Below are positions 1 through 7,397 of a stretch of 64,000 nucleotides of DNA, piece after piece; the first letter of the stretch is position 1, and each line of letters opens with the position of its first letter. Origin of the DNA: Massilia polaris (GTDB lineage: Bacteria > Pseudomonadota > Gammaproteobacteria > Burkholderiales > Burkholderiaceae_D); assembly GCF_012927275.1 (NCBI RefSeq), contig NZ_JABBGG010000011.1, positions 1 through 64,000 of the forward strand, written 5' to 3'. The notes under the pieces are model-generated. The model was not told the origin of the DNA. It saw only the letters and a program-made list of their open reading frames with translations, and made no database searches. The translations under genes and the position numbers were made by a program.

Positions 1-47
1 GGAGACTCGAGATGGTTGGCCAGGAAGTGAAGGGTATCGTCGAGCAT
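1..47 (-). CDS. Possible 5' end of a gene leaving the window
   Basis: Read on the minus strand, an ATG at 47 opens a frame to the window edge beginning MLDDTLHFLANHLES. This looks like an amphipathic protein N-terminus, but only 15 codons are visible and there is no clear Shine-Dalgarno sequence. A plus-strand frame ending with TAA at 60-62 is an equally short alternative. No function can be assigned. Confidence 0.25.
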   Translation of the reverse strand, partial: MLDDTLHFLANHLES

Positions 48-91
48 CGCGACGAAGGTTAACAGCGATGCCCGGCGTTTACAACAGCAAA

Positions 92-126
92 ATAAAAATG
101 CCGTTCAGTCTTAACTGAACGGCATT
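92..126 (-). terminator. Intrinsic terminator-like hairpin
   Basis: A perfect 12-bp inverted repeat (97-108 against 115-126) with a 6-nt loop. On the minus strand the stem is followed directly by TTTATTTTG, a U-rich tail; the plus-strand side has no U-tract. No minus-strand gene ends just to the right, so it may stop stray transcription or be a leader hairpin for the gene running off the left edge. Confidence 0.6.
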
Positions 127-233
127 AGGCTTCTGCCAGGCTTTTTTTCGCCCATCGTCCGCTCGTGTTCGCCACCGAACATTGGCGGCGGCAACTCTCC
201 CGCATAATCGGCTATCACCGACGGGAGCACGCC

Positions 234-1304
234 ATGGTTACGGTACGCAAGGGTCAAGCACCCGCCACACTGAAGCGCGATGAATTCCACCTGGTGTTCC
301 ACCGCTCATTCATGGATCCCGCCTTCGACGCCGTCGGCACCGAACTTGCCGCCATCGAAGAAATCGCCTGGGACAATTACCAGAAGGGCCGCAAAACGCC
401 CGTCACCGCCAAGGCCGGACCCGGTTTTGCCGATCCCGACTACGACCTGTCGGTGGAATGGCGCGCCACCCGCGACCGCCTGATCGAGGCCGAGAAGCGC
501 CAGAAAGATGCGGCCTCGCCCTCGCGCGTGCTGCTGATCAACGGTTCCGCCCGCAACGACGGCACCTGCCCGGGCGAAATCTCGAAGACCTTCCGCATGA
601 CGAAGCTGGCGCAGGACGTGCTCGACGCCGCCGGCATGCAGACCGACCTGCTCGACCTGAGCCTGCTGACCTCGGACTACGACCGCCACATCCACCCGTG
701 CAAGGGCTGCGTGTCGACCGCGATGCCGCTGTGCCACTGGCCGTGCAGCTGCTATCCGAACCATGGCGAGCGCCAGACCAACGACTGGATGGCCGATATC
801 TACGAGAAGTGGGTGTCGGCGCACGCGATCGTCATCCTGACGCCGGTGTACTGGTACAGCATGCCGTCGGTGCTCAAGCTGATGATCGACCGGCTGGTGT
901 GCGCCGACGGCGGCAACCCCGACCCGACCTCGACCCACGGCAAGAAGCCCGAGCTGGCCAAGGAAATCGAGCTGGCGGGCTGGAATTATCCGAAGCACCT
1001 CGCCGGACGGGTCTACGGCGTGGTCGTGCATGGCGACGTCGCCGGCATCGAAGGCACGCGGCGCGGCCTGTCGGACTGGCTGGACTGGATGGGGCTGGCC
1101 GATGCTGGAAGCATGGCGCGGCTCGACCGTTACGTCGGCTATTTCGAGTCGTATGCGGAAAGCCACGAGGTGCTCGACCGCGATACCAATGTGCAGGAGG
1201 AAGTGCGCAATGTCGCGCGCGCCGTGGCGCATGCGGTCGGAGAATTGCGGTCCGGCCGGCTGTCGCAGCCGGACCGCAGCTTGAAGGAGCCGCGCCCGAA
1301 ATAG
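234..1304 (+). CDS. Flavodoxin-fold NAD(P)H-dependent oxidoreductase
   Basis: A 356-residue protein. After an N-terminal extension of about 95 residues, a flavodoxin/NADPH-dependent FMN reductase fold starts with the FMN-phosphate loop LLINGSARNDGTCPG (about residues 100-114). A later stretch VILTPVYWYSMPS is the usual second flavin-contact segment of this family. Between them lies a Cys-rich patch (CKGC, then CHWPCSCYP), which could bind metal or be redox active. The start is placed at ATG 234 because GGGAG precedes it; an in-frame upstream start at 165 has no ribosome site. Substrate unknown; the long N-terminal extension is unusual for the family. Convergent with the next gene. Confidence 0.85.
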   Translation: MVTVRKGQAPATLKRDEFHLVFHRSFMDPAFDAVGTELAAIEEIAWDNYQKGRKTPVTAKAGPGFADPDYDLSVEWRATRDRLIEAEKRQKDAASPSRVLLINGSARNDGTCPGEISKTFRMTKLAQDVLDAAGMQTDLLDLSLLTSDYDRHIHPCKGCVSTAMPLCHWPCSCYPNHGERQTNDWMADIYEKWVSAHAIVILTPVYWYSMPSVLKLMIDRLVCADGGNPDPTSTHGKKPELAKEIELAGWNYPKHLAGRVYGVVVHGDVAGIEGTRRGLSDWLDWMGLADAGSMARLDRYVGYFESYAESHEVLDRDTNVQEEVRNVARAVAHAVGELRSGRLSQPDRSLKEPRPK

Positions 1305-1317
1305 GCGCGCCCGAAAA

Positions 1318-2103
1318 TCAGATGGCGGTCAGGCCGCCGTCGACGGCCAGCTGGTGGCCGGTGATGAACGACGCGTGGCCGGAGCACAGCCACATCGCCG
1401 CTTCGGCGATGTCGCCAGCCTGGCCCAGGCGGCCGATCGGATTGGCGTCCTTGAGCTTTTCCTCGCGGGCCGGTTCGCGCTTGAGCGCGCGCGCCAGCAT
1501 CGGCGTGTCGATCAGGCCCGGGCAAACGCTGTTGATGCGGATGCCGGCGCGGCCGTACTCGACCGCCGCGGTCTTGGTCATGCCGACCACCGCGTGCTTG
1601 CTGGCGGCGTAGATCGCCTGCGTCGGCGCGCCAGCCAGCCCGGCAACCGATGCCGTGTTGACGATGACGCCGCCGCCCTCCTGCTTGAGCATCTGGCGGA
1701 TTTCGTACTTCATGCACAGCCAGGTGCCCTTGACGTTGACGCCCATGATACGGTCGTACAGGGCTTCGTCGGCTTCGGCCAGCGGCAGGTATTCTTCTTC
1801 GATGCCGGCGTTGTTAAACGCGCAGTCGAGGCGGCCGTAGTAAGCCACGGTCTTGTCGATCAGCGCTTCGACTTCGGCGTCGCGCGTGACGTTGCAGGAT
1901 ACGAACAAGGCCTTGCCGCCCGCTTCGACAATCATCGCGGCGGTCGCATGGCCGCCATCGACCGAGGTGTCGGCTACGACGACGCAGGCGCCCGCGCGCC
2001 CGAATGCGAGCGCAGCGGCCCTGCCAATGCCGCCAGCGGCGCCTGTCACCAGGACAACCTTGCCCGCGAACGAAATTCCCTCACCCCTGCTGCTTCCTGC
2101 CAT
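1318..2103 (-). CDS. SDR family oxidoreductase
   Basis: A 261-residue classical short-chain dehydrogenase. It has the Rossmann dinucleotide loop TGAAGGIGR near residue 20, NNAG in mid-protein, the catalytic YAASK, and the C-terminal HQLAVDGG end typical of the family. GGAG lies just upstream of the ATG at 2103. It is predicted to be a cytosolic NAD(P)-dependent alcohol or ketone oxidoreductase; the substrate cannot be read from sequence. It stands alone, convergent with the flavodoxin-fold gene and about 180 bp from DUF3579, with nothing recognisable in that gap. Confidence 0.92.
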   Translation of the reverse strand: MAGSSRGEGISFAGKVVLVTGAAGGIGRAAALAFGRAGACVVVADTSVDGGHATAAMIVEAGGKALFVSCNVTRDAEVEALIDKTVAYYGRLDCAFNNAGIEEEYLPLAEADEALYDRIMGVNVKGTWLCMKYEIRQMLKQEGGGVIVNTASVAGLAGAPTQAIYAASKHAVVGMTKTAAVEYGRAGIRINSVCPGLIDTPMLARALKREPAREEKLKDANPIGRLGQAGDIAEAAMWLCSGHASFITGHQLAVDGGLTAI

Positions 2104-2287
2104 CTAATTCTCCGTTGCTATGAACACGGGCAGCGTAAGATGCCCCAAGGAAACATCATACCATAGCCCCCAAATATGTATCCATCCCTACAATAATTCC
2201 AAATGCCTGGCGGGCTTTTCGTGTGCATGGTGGTGCGAGCTGATGCGAGTTGCGAGCAGCCCGTGGACGGTCCCGGCCAGGAATTCG

Positions 2288-2632
2288 CTACGCCTTTTCG
2301 CCAGGTTCGGGCAGGATGCAGGCGTCGACGATTTGCAGGTCGTTGTCCTTGGCGAAATTGACAACGAAGTGATAGGCGAGCGCGTCGAGCTTCTTCAGGT
2401 CGTTGTTGACCACGACCGCCTTCACACCGTTGAGCACGGTTGGCCGGACGTACGGGGAATATTTGAGGTGGGCATGGCGGCCGCCCTTGGCGCCTTCCGG
2501 CTGGAAGCAGGACATGACGCCGCACAGCCGCTCGGCCCAGTCGCTGGGCCGGAACTGCCTGCCATCGCTGGTCAGGCCAAGAATGAAGAACTCGTCAGCG
2601 AGGTCTTTCCTGGTTTGCGGTAACTCGGCCAT
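2288..2632 (-). CDS. DUF3579 domain protein
   Basis: A 114-residue soluble protein matching the betaproteobacterial DUF3579 family, recognised by the layout FRPSDWAERLCGVMS, then a Tyr/Pro-rich middle and NDLQIVDACILPEP near the end. Function unknown. On the minus strand a good -10 (TATAAT, 2707-2712) lies upstream of the start, although no convincing -35 was found. Single-gene unit between the SDR and the CobD-like gene. Confidence 0.85.
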   Translation of the reverse strand: MAELPQTRKDLADEFFILGLTSDGRQFRPSDWAERLCGVMSCFQPEGAKGGRHAHLKYSPYVRPTVLNGVKAVVVNNDLKKLDALAYHFVVNFAKDNDLQIVDACILPEPGEKA

Positions 2633-2784
2633 AGGGCGGCTGGAACATGAATGCTGCGTGGATGATCCCCGGCGCGCGTTCGCCGGGTTTGGAACCGAAC
2701 GGCAGTATTATATCTTATAGAAGAGTTGATGCCGCGATTTCGCTGTGGCAAGCGGGGCACAGCGGCCCTGCCCGCCGTAGCCGC

Positions 2785-3744
2785 TTAGCCGAGCCAGGCT
2801 GCGCTGGACGCCAGCAAAAGCAGCATCATCCATAATAACAGGGCGCGCCAGACCAGTCCCACGGTGCTCTGTAGCGCGCGCAGGTTCGGCTCTTCGCCCG
2901 GCAGGATATCGTCCTCGCTGTCGCTGACGTCGACCAGGGCGGCGTCGGGCGGCAGCACCTTGGCCGCATTCTCGTTCGGGGTGCCGAGGCGGACGCCCAT
3001 GGCGCCGCCGCCGGCGGACAGGATGATGCCGCGCGCTTCGTCGGCCCAGCGGTGGGCGAAGTTGCGCCACGCGTAGATCGCGTCCTCGAAGTTGCCGACC
3101 ACCGCGAACGCCACCGCCGTCAGGCGCACCGGCGCCCAGTCGATCCAGTAGAACGCCTTGGCGGCGAACTGCCCGAATGCTTCATTGCGCATGTGCTCAG
3201 GCTCGTTCCAGGCGCGCGCCAGGTATTCCGAGACGCGGTACATGACCGCGCCGGCAGGGCCGAGCGGCATCAGGAACCAGAAAAACACCCCGAACACGTT
3301 GCGGTGGGTGGTGATCAGGGACTTTTCGACCGCGATGCGGATGATTTCAGGCGTTTCCATGCCGACCGTGTCGATGCGCGCCCATTCGGCCAGCAGGCTG
3401 CGCGCGGTGGCTTCGTCGCCCGAATTGAGGGCCAGCTGGATCGAGGTGAAGTAGTGGCTGTAGTGGCGGAAGCCGAGGGTCAGGTAGACGATCAGCACGT
3501 TCCAGGCGAACGCGGCGAAGACCAGCTCGTAATGCATCAGGGTCCAGTAGATGGCGGCCGTCGGCACCATCAGCGCCGCCATCATCAAAATCCAGCCAAG
3601 GCGGCCATGGGTGGCGTCGCCGGCATTGAACCAGTGTTCGATACGCATCGCGAAGCTTTTGATCTCCGCATAAATCATATTATCTGCGCGCAAAGGCTTG
3701 AGTTGCTCGATCAGGAGCGCGCAAAGAATGGAGAGAAATGTCAT
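2785..3744 (-). CDS. CobD/CbiB family membrane protein
   Basis: A 319-residue inner-membrane protein with several hydrophobic segments (near residues 1-15, 50-75, 80-95, 155-180) and a C-terminal anchor (VWRALLLWMMLLLLA). It resembles the CobD/CbiB family that in other bacteria attaches aminopropanol to cobyric acid. No other cobalamin biosynthesis genes are nearby, so a true corrin role is doubtful; Burkholderiales commonly carry such a stand-alone paralogue. Start set at ATG 3744 (MTFLSILCALL), preceded by AAGGACG; a longer frame to 3900 would run into the spacer next to the Nudix gene without a ribosome site. Confidence 0.82.
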   Translation of the reverse strand: MTFLSILCALLIEQLKPLRADNMIYAEIKSFAMRIEHWFNAGDATHGRLGWILMMAALMVPTAAIYWTLMHYELVFAAFAWNVLIVYLTLGFRHYSHYFTSIQLALNSGDEATARSLLAEWARIDTVGMETPEIIRIAVEKSLITTHRNVFGVFFWFLMPLGPAGAVMYRVSEYLARAWNEPEHMRNEAFGQFAAKAFYWIDWAPVRLTAVAFAVVGNFEDAIYAWRNFAHRWADEARGIILSAGGGAMGVRLGTPNENAAKVLPPDAALVDVSDSEDDILPGEEPNLRALQSTVGLVWRALLLWMMLLLLASSAAWLG

Positions 3745-3829
3745 CAAACGTCCTTTTTTGATATGAAGCAATACAGCATTGCCCGCTACGATAGCGCAGA
3801 GCAGTGCCGGAATCAAACTTATTGCCGAA

Positions 3830-4501
3830 TTAGGCGCGCAGCAAGTGGAACAGGTTGCGCAGCATGCCGGCGGTGGCGCCCCAGATGAAGTGCTGGCCAT
3901 AGGGCATCGCGTAGAAGTGGCGCCGCCCTGCCCCTTCGGGCATTTCGACCGACAGGCGCTGGTGGTTCATGCCGTCCATCAGGAACGCAAGCGGGACTTC
4001 GAACACGTCGGCCACCTCGTTGGGGTCCGGCGTCAGCTCGAACGGCGGATGGACCAGCCCAACCACCGGCGTGACCCGGTAGCCGCTTCCCGTCACGTAA
4101 TCGGGCAGCAGGCCGATGACGTCGATATGGCTGCGCGCCAGCCCGATTTCTTCCTCGGTCTCGCGCAGCGCGGTGTCGACGGCCGAGTCGTCCTCGGGCT
4201 CGGCGCGCCCGCCGGGAAAGCTGATCTGGCCCGCGTGGGCGCTCAGGTGGTCGGTGCGGCGCGTCAGCAGCAGGTTCAGGCCATCAGGGCGCTGCACCAG
4301 CGGCACCAGCACCGAGGCGGCGGTCATGTCGCGGCGCGCGGCCAGCGATTCGTCGGCGGTTTCAGGGTGCCAGTGGGGCGGCGCGGCGAAGCGCTGGCGC
4401 AGCCAGTCCTCCAGCATGCGCTCGTGGTCCAGCGCGGCTTCTCCGGCGATCGCGTCGACCGGCAGCGATTGGGGATCGAAGGAAAATTTTGGCAAAGGCA
4501 T
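3830..4501 (-). CDS. CoA pyrophosphatase (Nudix hydrolase, NudL-like)
   Basis: A 223-residue Nudix hydrolase. It carries the CoA-Nudix signature LLTRRTDHLSAHAGQISFPGG directly before the Nudix helix with RETEEEIGL, the pattern of enzymes that cleave coenzyme A and its esters to 3',5'-ADP and phosphopantetheine. Start chosen at ATG 4501 (MPLPKFSFDP); the longer open frame to 4681 crosses the rplS terminator and part of rplS and is not credible. It lies downstream of the ribosomal operon but is separated from it by a strong terminator, so it is probably expressed separately. Confidence 0.9.
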   Translation of the reverse strand: MPLPKFSFDPQSLPVDAIAGEAALDHERMLEDWLRQRFAAPPHWHPETADESLAARRDMTAASVLVPLVQRPDGLNLLLTRRTDHLSAHAGQISFPGGRAEPEDDSAVDTALRETEEEIGLARSHIDVIGLLPDYVTGSGYRVTPVVGLVHPPFELTPDPNEVADVFEVPLAFLMDGMNHQRLSVEMPEGAGRRHFYAMPYGQHFIWGATAGMLRNLFHLLRA

Positions 4502-4517
4502 TCCCGGACTATAGATG

Positions 4518-4548
4518 AAAAAAAGGCATCCTGTGAGGGATGCCTTTT
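4518..4548 (-). terminator. Terminator of the rpsP-rimM-trmD-rplS operon
   Basis: An 11-bp stem (4521-4531 with 4538-4548), 6-nt loop, then a run of seven U on the minus-strand side, 21 bp after the rplS stop codon. It also has a T-rich flank on the other strand, so it may act in both directions. Confidence 0.93.
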
Positions 4549-4568
4549 CTCTAGTGCAGCTGTCGATA

Positions 4569-4952
4569 TTACTTAGGAGCAGCCGAGCTAGCGCGACGGT
4601 TTGGCAGTTTCTCTTTGATACGTGCCGATTTACCCGAACGCTCACGCAGGTAGTACAGCTTGGCGCGGCGAACATCACCACGACGCTTGACTTCGATCGA
4701 AGCGATCAGCGGGGAATACAGCTGGAACGTACGCTCGACGCCTTCGCCGGACGAGATCTTGCGAACGATGAAGTTCGAGTTCAGGCCACGGTTACGACGG
4801 GAGATCACGACGCCTTCGTATGCCTGGGCGCGCTTGCGGGTGCCTTCGACGACGTTGACGTTGACGATGACGGTATCGCCTGGTGCGAAGTCAGGAATAG
4901 TCTTGCCGATACGGGCAATTTCTTCTTGCTCAAGTTGTTGAATCAAGTTCAT
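4569..4952 (-). CDS. rplS: 50S ribosomal protein L19
   Basis: A 127-residue L19 located at the 30S-50S interface. The family features are present: [12 protein letters not shown] start, [36 protein letters not shown] and a basic C-terminus with [13 protein letters not shown]. The start is ATG 4952, preceded by GGAG; an in-frame codon 21 nt upstream lacks support. Last gene of the conserved rpsP-rimM-trmD-rplS operon. Confidence 0.98.
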   Translation of the reverse strand: MNLIQQLEQEEIARIGKTIPDFAPGDTVIVNVNVVEGTRKRAQAYEGVVISRRNRGLNSNFIVRKISSGEGVERTFQLYSPLIASIEVKRRGDVRRAKLYYLRERSGKSARIKEKLPNRRASSAAPK

Positions 4953-5044
4953 TTTTATAACTCCAATAACCATCGTGCTGGCACCTGGGGCCCAGTAGAG
5001 GATGGGGTTTAAACCATGGGCGACATGCCCGAGGTTTGGTGCTG

Positions 5045-5806
5045 CTACAACACGGGTTTTTCCAAACCCGCCAAAAACTTTTCATCGGCTTTGGTCAGCA
5101 GGCCGGCGCTGCGCGCCTTGCCAAGCAGGTCGGGCCGCTTGTTCAGGGTGGCTTCCAGCATGCGCTGGCGCCGCCATTTTACGATCTCTGCGTGGTTGCC
5201 GCCCATCAGCACCGGCGGCACCTCGACACCTTCGTACGCTTCCGGCCGCGTGTAATGGGGCGAATCGAGCAGTCCGTTGACGAAGCTGTCTTCGATTGCC
5301 GAGGCATCGTCGCCCAGCACACCAGGCAATTGCCGCACTACCGCGTCCATCAGCACCATCGCCGGCAATTCGCCGCCCGACAGCACGAAGTCGCCGAGGC
5401 TGATTTCCTCGTCGACGCAACGGTCCAGCAGGCGCTGGTCGACGCCTTCGTAGCGGCCGCACAGCAGCACCAGTCCCGCTTCGTCCTTCAGCTGCATGAC
5501 CTTTTCATGGGTCAGCTGCTTGCCTTGCGGCGACAGGAACACCACCCGCGGGGTTGGCAATCCGAGCTCGGTTTGCCGTTGTTTGGCTGCCGCGATCGCC
5601 GCTTCCAGGGGTTTGGCCAGCATCACCATGCCGGGACCGCCGCCATACGGGCGGTCGTCCACGGTGCGGTGCCTGTCGGTGGTGAAATCGCGCGGATTCC
5701 AGATCGTCAGGCCCCAGCGCTGCTGCTCGTGTCCGCGCCGGGTCACACCCGACTGCGTCAACGCGGCAAACATCTCGGGAAACAAGCTCACGACGTCAAA
5801 CTGCAT
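5045..5806 (-). CDS. trmD: tRNA (guanine-N1-)-methyltransferase
   Basis: A 253-residue SPOUT-class methyltransferase that makes m1G37 in tRNAs with CNN anticodons, preventing +1 frameshifting. Visible signatures are [13 protein letters not shown] at the N-terminus, [24 protein letters not shown] and the trefoil-knot segment with [10 protein letters not shown]. Full length for the family. Third gene of the rpsP-rimM-trmD-rplS operon, 23 bp after rimM and 92 bp before rplS. Confidence 0.98.
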   Translation of the reverse strand: MQFDVVSLFPEMFAALTQSGVTRRGHEQQRWGLTIWNPRDFTTDRHRTVDDRPYGGGPGMVMLAKPLEAAIAAAKQRQTELGLPTPRVVFLSPQGKQLTHEKVMQLKDEAGLVLLCGRYEGVDQRLLDRCVDEEISLGDFVLSGGELPAMVLMDAVVRQLPGVLGDDASAIEDSFVNGLLDSPHYTRPEAYEGVEVPPVLMGGNHAEIVKWRRQRMLEATLNKRPDLLGKARSAGLLTKADEKFLAGLEKPVL

Positions 5807-5829
5807 CGGGCTCTCGCTTCGACCGGGCC

Positions 5830-6381
5830 TTAATAATCGAGGCCCCAGTCAACAGTAATTTTTTTGGCTTCCTGGTCGACTATCTTGACGAAGTGGTCCA
5901 CAAACGGAATCAGGCGCTCAGGCGCCTTTTCTTCGGAACCGGTTTCCACCGGCGCCACGCGCAGTATCGACTGCGCGCCGTTGTGCATCAGGTCGCTCAC
6001 CGTGCCGAGGTTTTCACCCTGCAGGTTAACGACATCAAGACCGATCAGGTCAGTCCAGTAGAATTCATCGGCCGGCAGTTCGGGGAATTCAGCGCGCGAG
6101 ACCGACACAGCGGCGCCCTTGAGCGCCTCCGCAGCATCCCGCCCGATGGTTCCGACCAACTGGACCACGACGTCGCCGCCGTGCATTTTCGCGGTCCGCA
6201 CATCGACGGAACGCAGGCTGGGCTTATCCACCCACCAGGTTTTGATGCTCAGCAGCGCATCCGCATCCTCGGAGAACGGGGTGACCCGAATCGAACCGGT
6301 GACGCCAAAGGCGCCGGAAACGTAGCCGACCTGGGTCAGGTCGTCGGGGACTTGCACCCCGGGTGCTGCCGAACTGCTCAA
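5830..6381 (-). CDS. rimM: Ribosome maturation factor RimM
   Basis: A 183-residue 30S maturation factor that binds S19 in the 16S rRNA head domain. The N-terminal RimM barrel ([16 protein letters not shown]) is followed by the PRC-barrel half, with [13 protein letters not shown] and [13 protein letters not shown]. It lies 12 bp downstream of rpsP, as expected, and is co-transcribed with trmD and rplS. Confidence 0.97.
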   Translation of the reverse strand: MSSSAAPGVQVPDDLTQVGYVSGAFGVTGSIRVTPFSEDADALLSIKTWWVDKPSLRSVDVRTAKMHGGDVVVQLVGTIGRDAAEALKGAAVSVSRAEFPELPADEFYWTDLIGLDVVNLQGENLGTVSDLMHNGAQSILRVAPVETGSEEKAPERLIPFVDHFVKIVDQEAKKITVDWGLDY

Positions 6382-6393
6382 AACAGGTACGAC

Positions 6394-6642
6394 TTAAGCT
6401 ACTGCAGGCTGGCTAGCAACCAGGCGAGCAACGGTTGGCGACAGTTGTGCGCCAACGCCTTGCCAGTAAGCCAGGCGGTCTGCGGTGATGCGCAGGCTAA
6501 CTTCCTGACCCGATGCCATCGGGTTGTAGAAACCGATACGCTCGATGAAGCGGCCATCGCGGCGATTACGCGAGTCCGTAGCAACGATGTTGAAGAACGG
6601 GCGCTTCTTGGCGCCTCCACGAGCTAAACGAATAACGACCAT
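6394..6642 (-). CDS. rpsP: 30S ribosomal protein S16
   Basis: An 82-residue S16 starting [15 protein letters not shown], with [19 protein letters not shown] and LGFYNP-type segments, all diagnostic. Start placed at ATG 6642; the 18 further in-frame codons upstream do not look like S16. First gene of the four-gene translation operon, so its promoter should lie just to the right (6643-6800); no strong -35/-10 pair stood out there. Confidence 0.98.
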   Translation of the reverse strand: MVVIRLARGGAKKRPFFNIVATDSRNRRDGRFIERIGFYNPMASGQEVSLRITADRLAYWQGVGAQLSPTVARLVASQPAVA

Positions 6643-6809
6643 AATAATTCCAAAAAGTTGTGCTGGGCGGAAAAAGCCGACAATTATAGCGCGCAATGCC
6701 GCACAGCAGCAAGCGTTAATGACAACAGGCGCGCAGTTCGGGCCAATTGAGCATTATCCCTGATTTTGGGCTGGACCGCCACCTGTACCGGCAGCCGGGC
6801 CGATGTTGG

Positions 6810-6890
6810 TTGGGGTCAGGTCTGGCATTCGGACACGAACTCAAGCGTCAGGCGCTTGAGTTCGTGTCCGAATGCCAGACCTGACCCCAA
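6810..6890. repeat. Long perfect palindrome (REPIN/MITE-like element)
   Basis: Two 38-bp arms (6810-6847 and 6853-6890) are exact reverse complements around a 5-nt centre. The ends are TTGGGGTCAG and CTGACCCCAA. Such GGGGTCAG-ended palindromes are characteristic of dispersed REP doublets mobilised by RAYT transposases, but no transposase is in the window and no second copy was seen. It sits between rpsP and the TM2 gene and would fold into a very stable hairpin in RNA. Confidence 0.85.
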
Positions 6891-6918
6891 AGAATGGACG
6901 CTGGCGGGCGATCGCAAT

Positions 6919-7380
6919 ATGACCGATACTTTCACCTTTCCCGATTTCAAGATTGCCAAGTCCATGTCAACGCCGCACAAGAACAAGACCTTCGCTACCT
7001 TCCTCGCCGTCATCCTTGGCGGCCTCGGCGTACACCGCTTCTACCTGCGCGGGCCGCTCGACAAGCTCGGCCTGATGCACCTGTGCAGCCTGCCGATCGC
7101 GGGCATGGTGTACGGACTGGCGCCTGAGGCGGACGGCTTTTTCAAGCTGCTGCCGATCACCATCTCGTATATCGTCGCCTTCATTGAGGCGCTGGTGTTG
7201 GGCGTGACGGCCGATGAAAAATTCGACGCGCAGTTCAATGCTGGCTCCGGCCAGGCTTCGCAATCGCGCTGGATCCTGGCGGTGCTGCTGGTGACGACCA
7301 TGATCATCGGTTCGGTCACCCTGATCGGCACCATCGCGCGCGTGTTCGACCTGCTGTACACCGGCGGCGCCTACGGCTAA
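6919..7380 (+). CDS. TM2 domain membrane protein
   Basis: A 153-residue inner-membrane protein. The TM2 signature is clear: HKNKTFATFLAVILGGLGVHRFYL, followed by a second hydrophobic segment, and then two more membrane stretches (ITISYIVAFIEALVLG and WILAVLLVTTMIIGSV). Function of TM2 proteins is unknown. The start is uncertain: ATG 6919 gives an 18-residue N-terminus, ATG 6964 starts just before HKNKT; neither has a good ribosome site. The gene follows the long palindrome by 28 bp, so any transcript from upstream would carry that hairpin. Confidence 0.85.
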   Translation: MTDTFTFPDFKIAKSMSTPHKNKTFATFLAVILGGLGVHRFYLRGPLDKLGLMHLCSLPIAGMVYGLAPEADGFFKLLPITISYIVAFIEALVLGVTADEKFDAQFNAGSGQASQSRWILAVLLVTTMIIGSVTLIGTIARVFDLLYTGGAYG

Positions 7381-7391
7381 GCCGTAGCGCC
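7366..7391. terminator. Hairpin at convergent gene ends
   Basis: CTACGGC (7371-7377) pairs with GCCGTAG (7381-7387) around the TAA stop of the TM2 gene, extended by GGCG/CGCC with one bulged base. No U-tract follows on either strand, so termination activity is uncertain. Confidence 0.4.
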
Positions 7392-7397
7392 AAGCAG

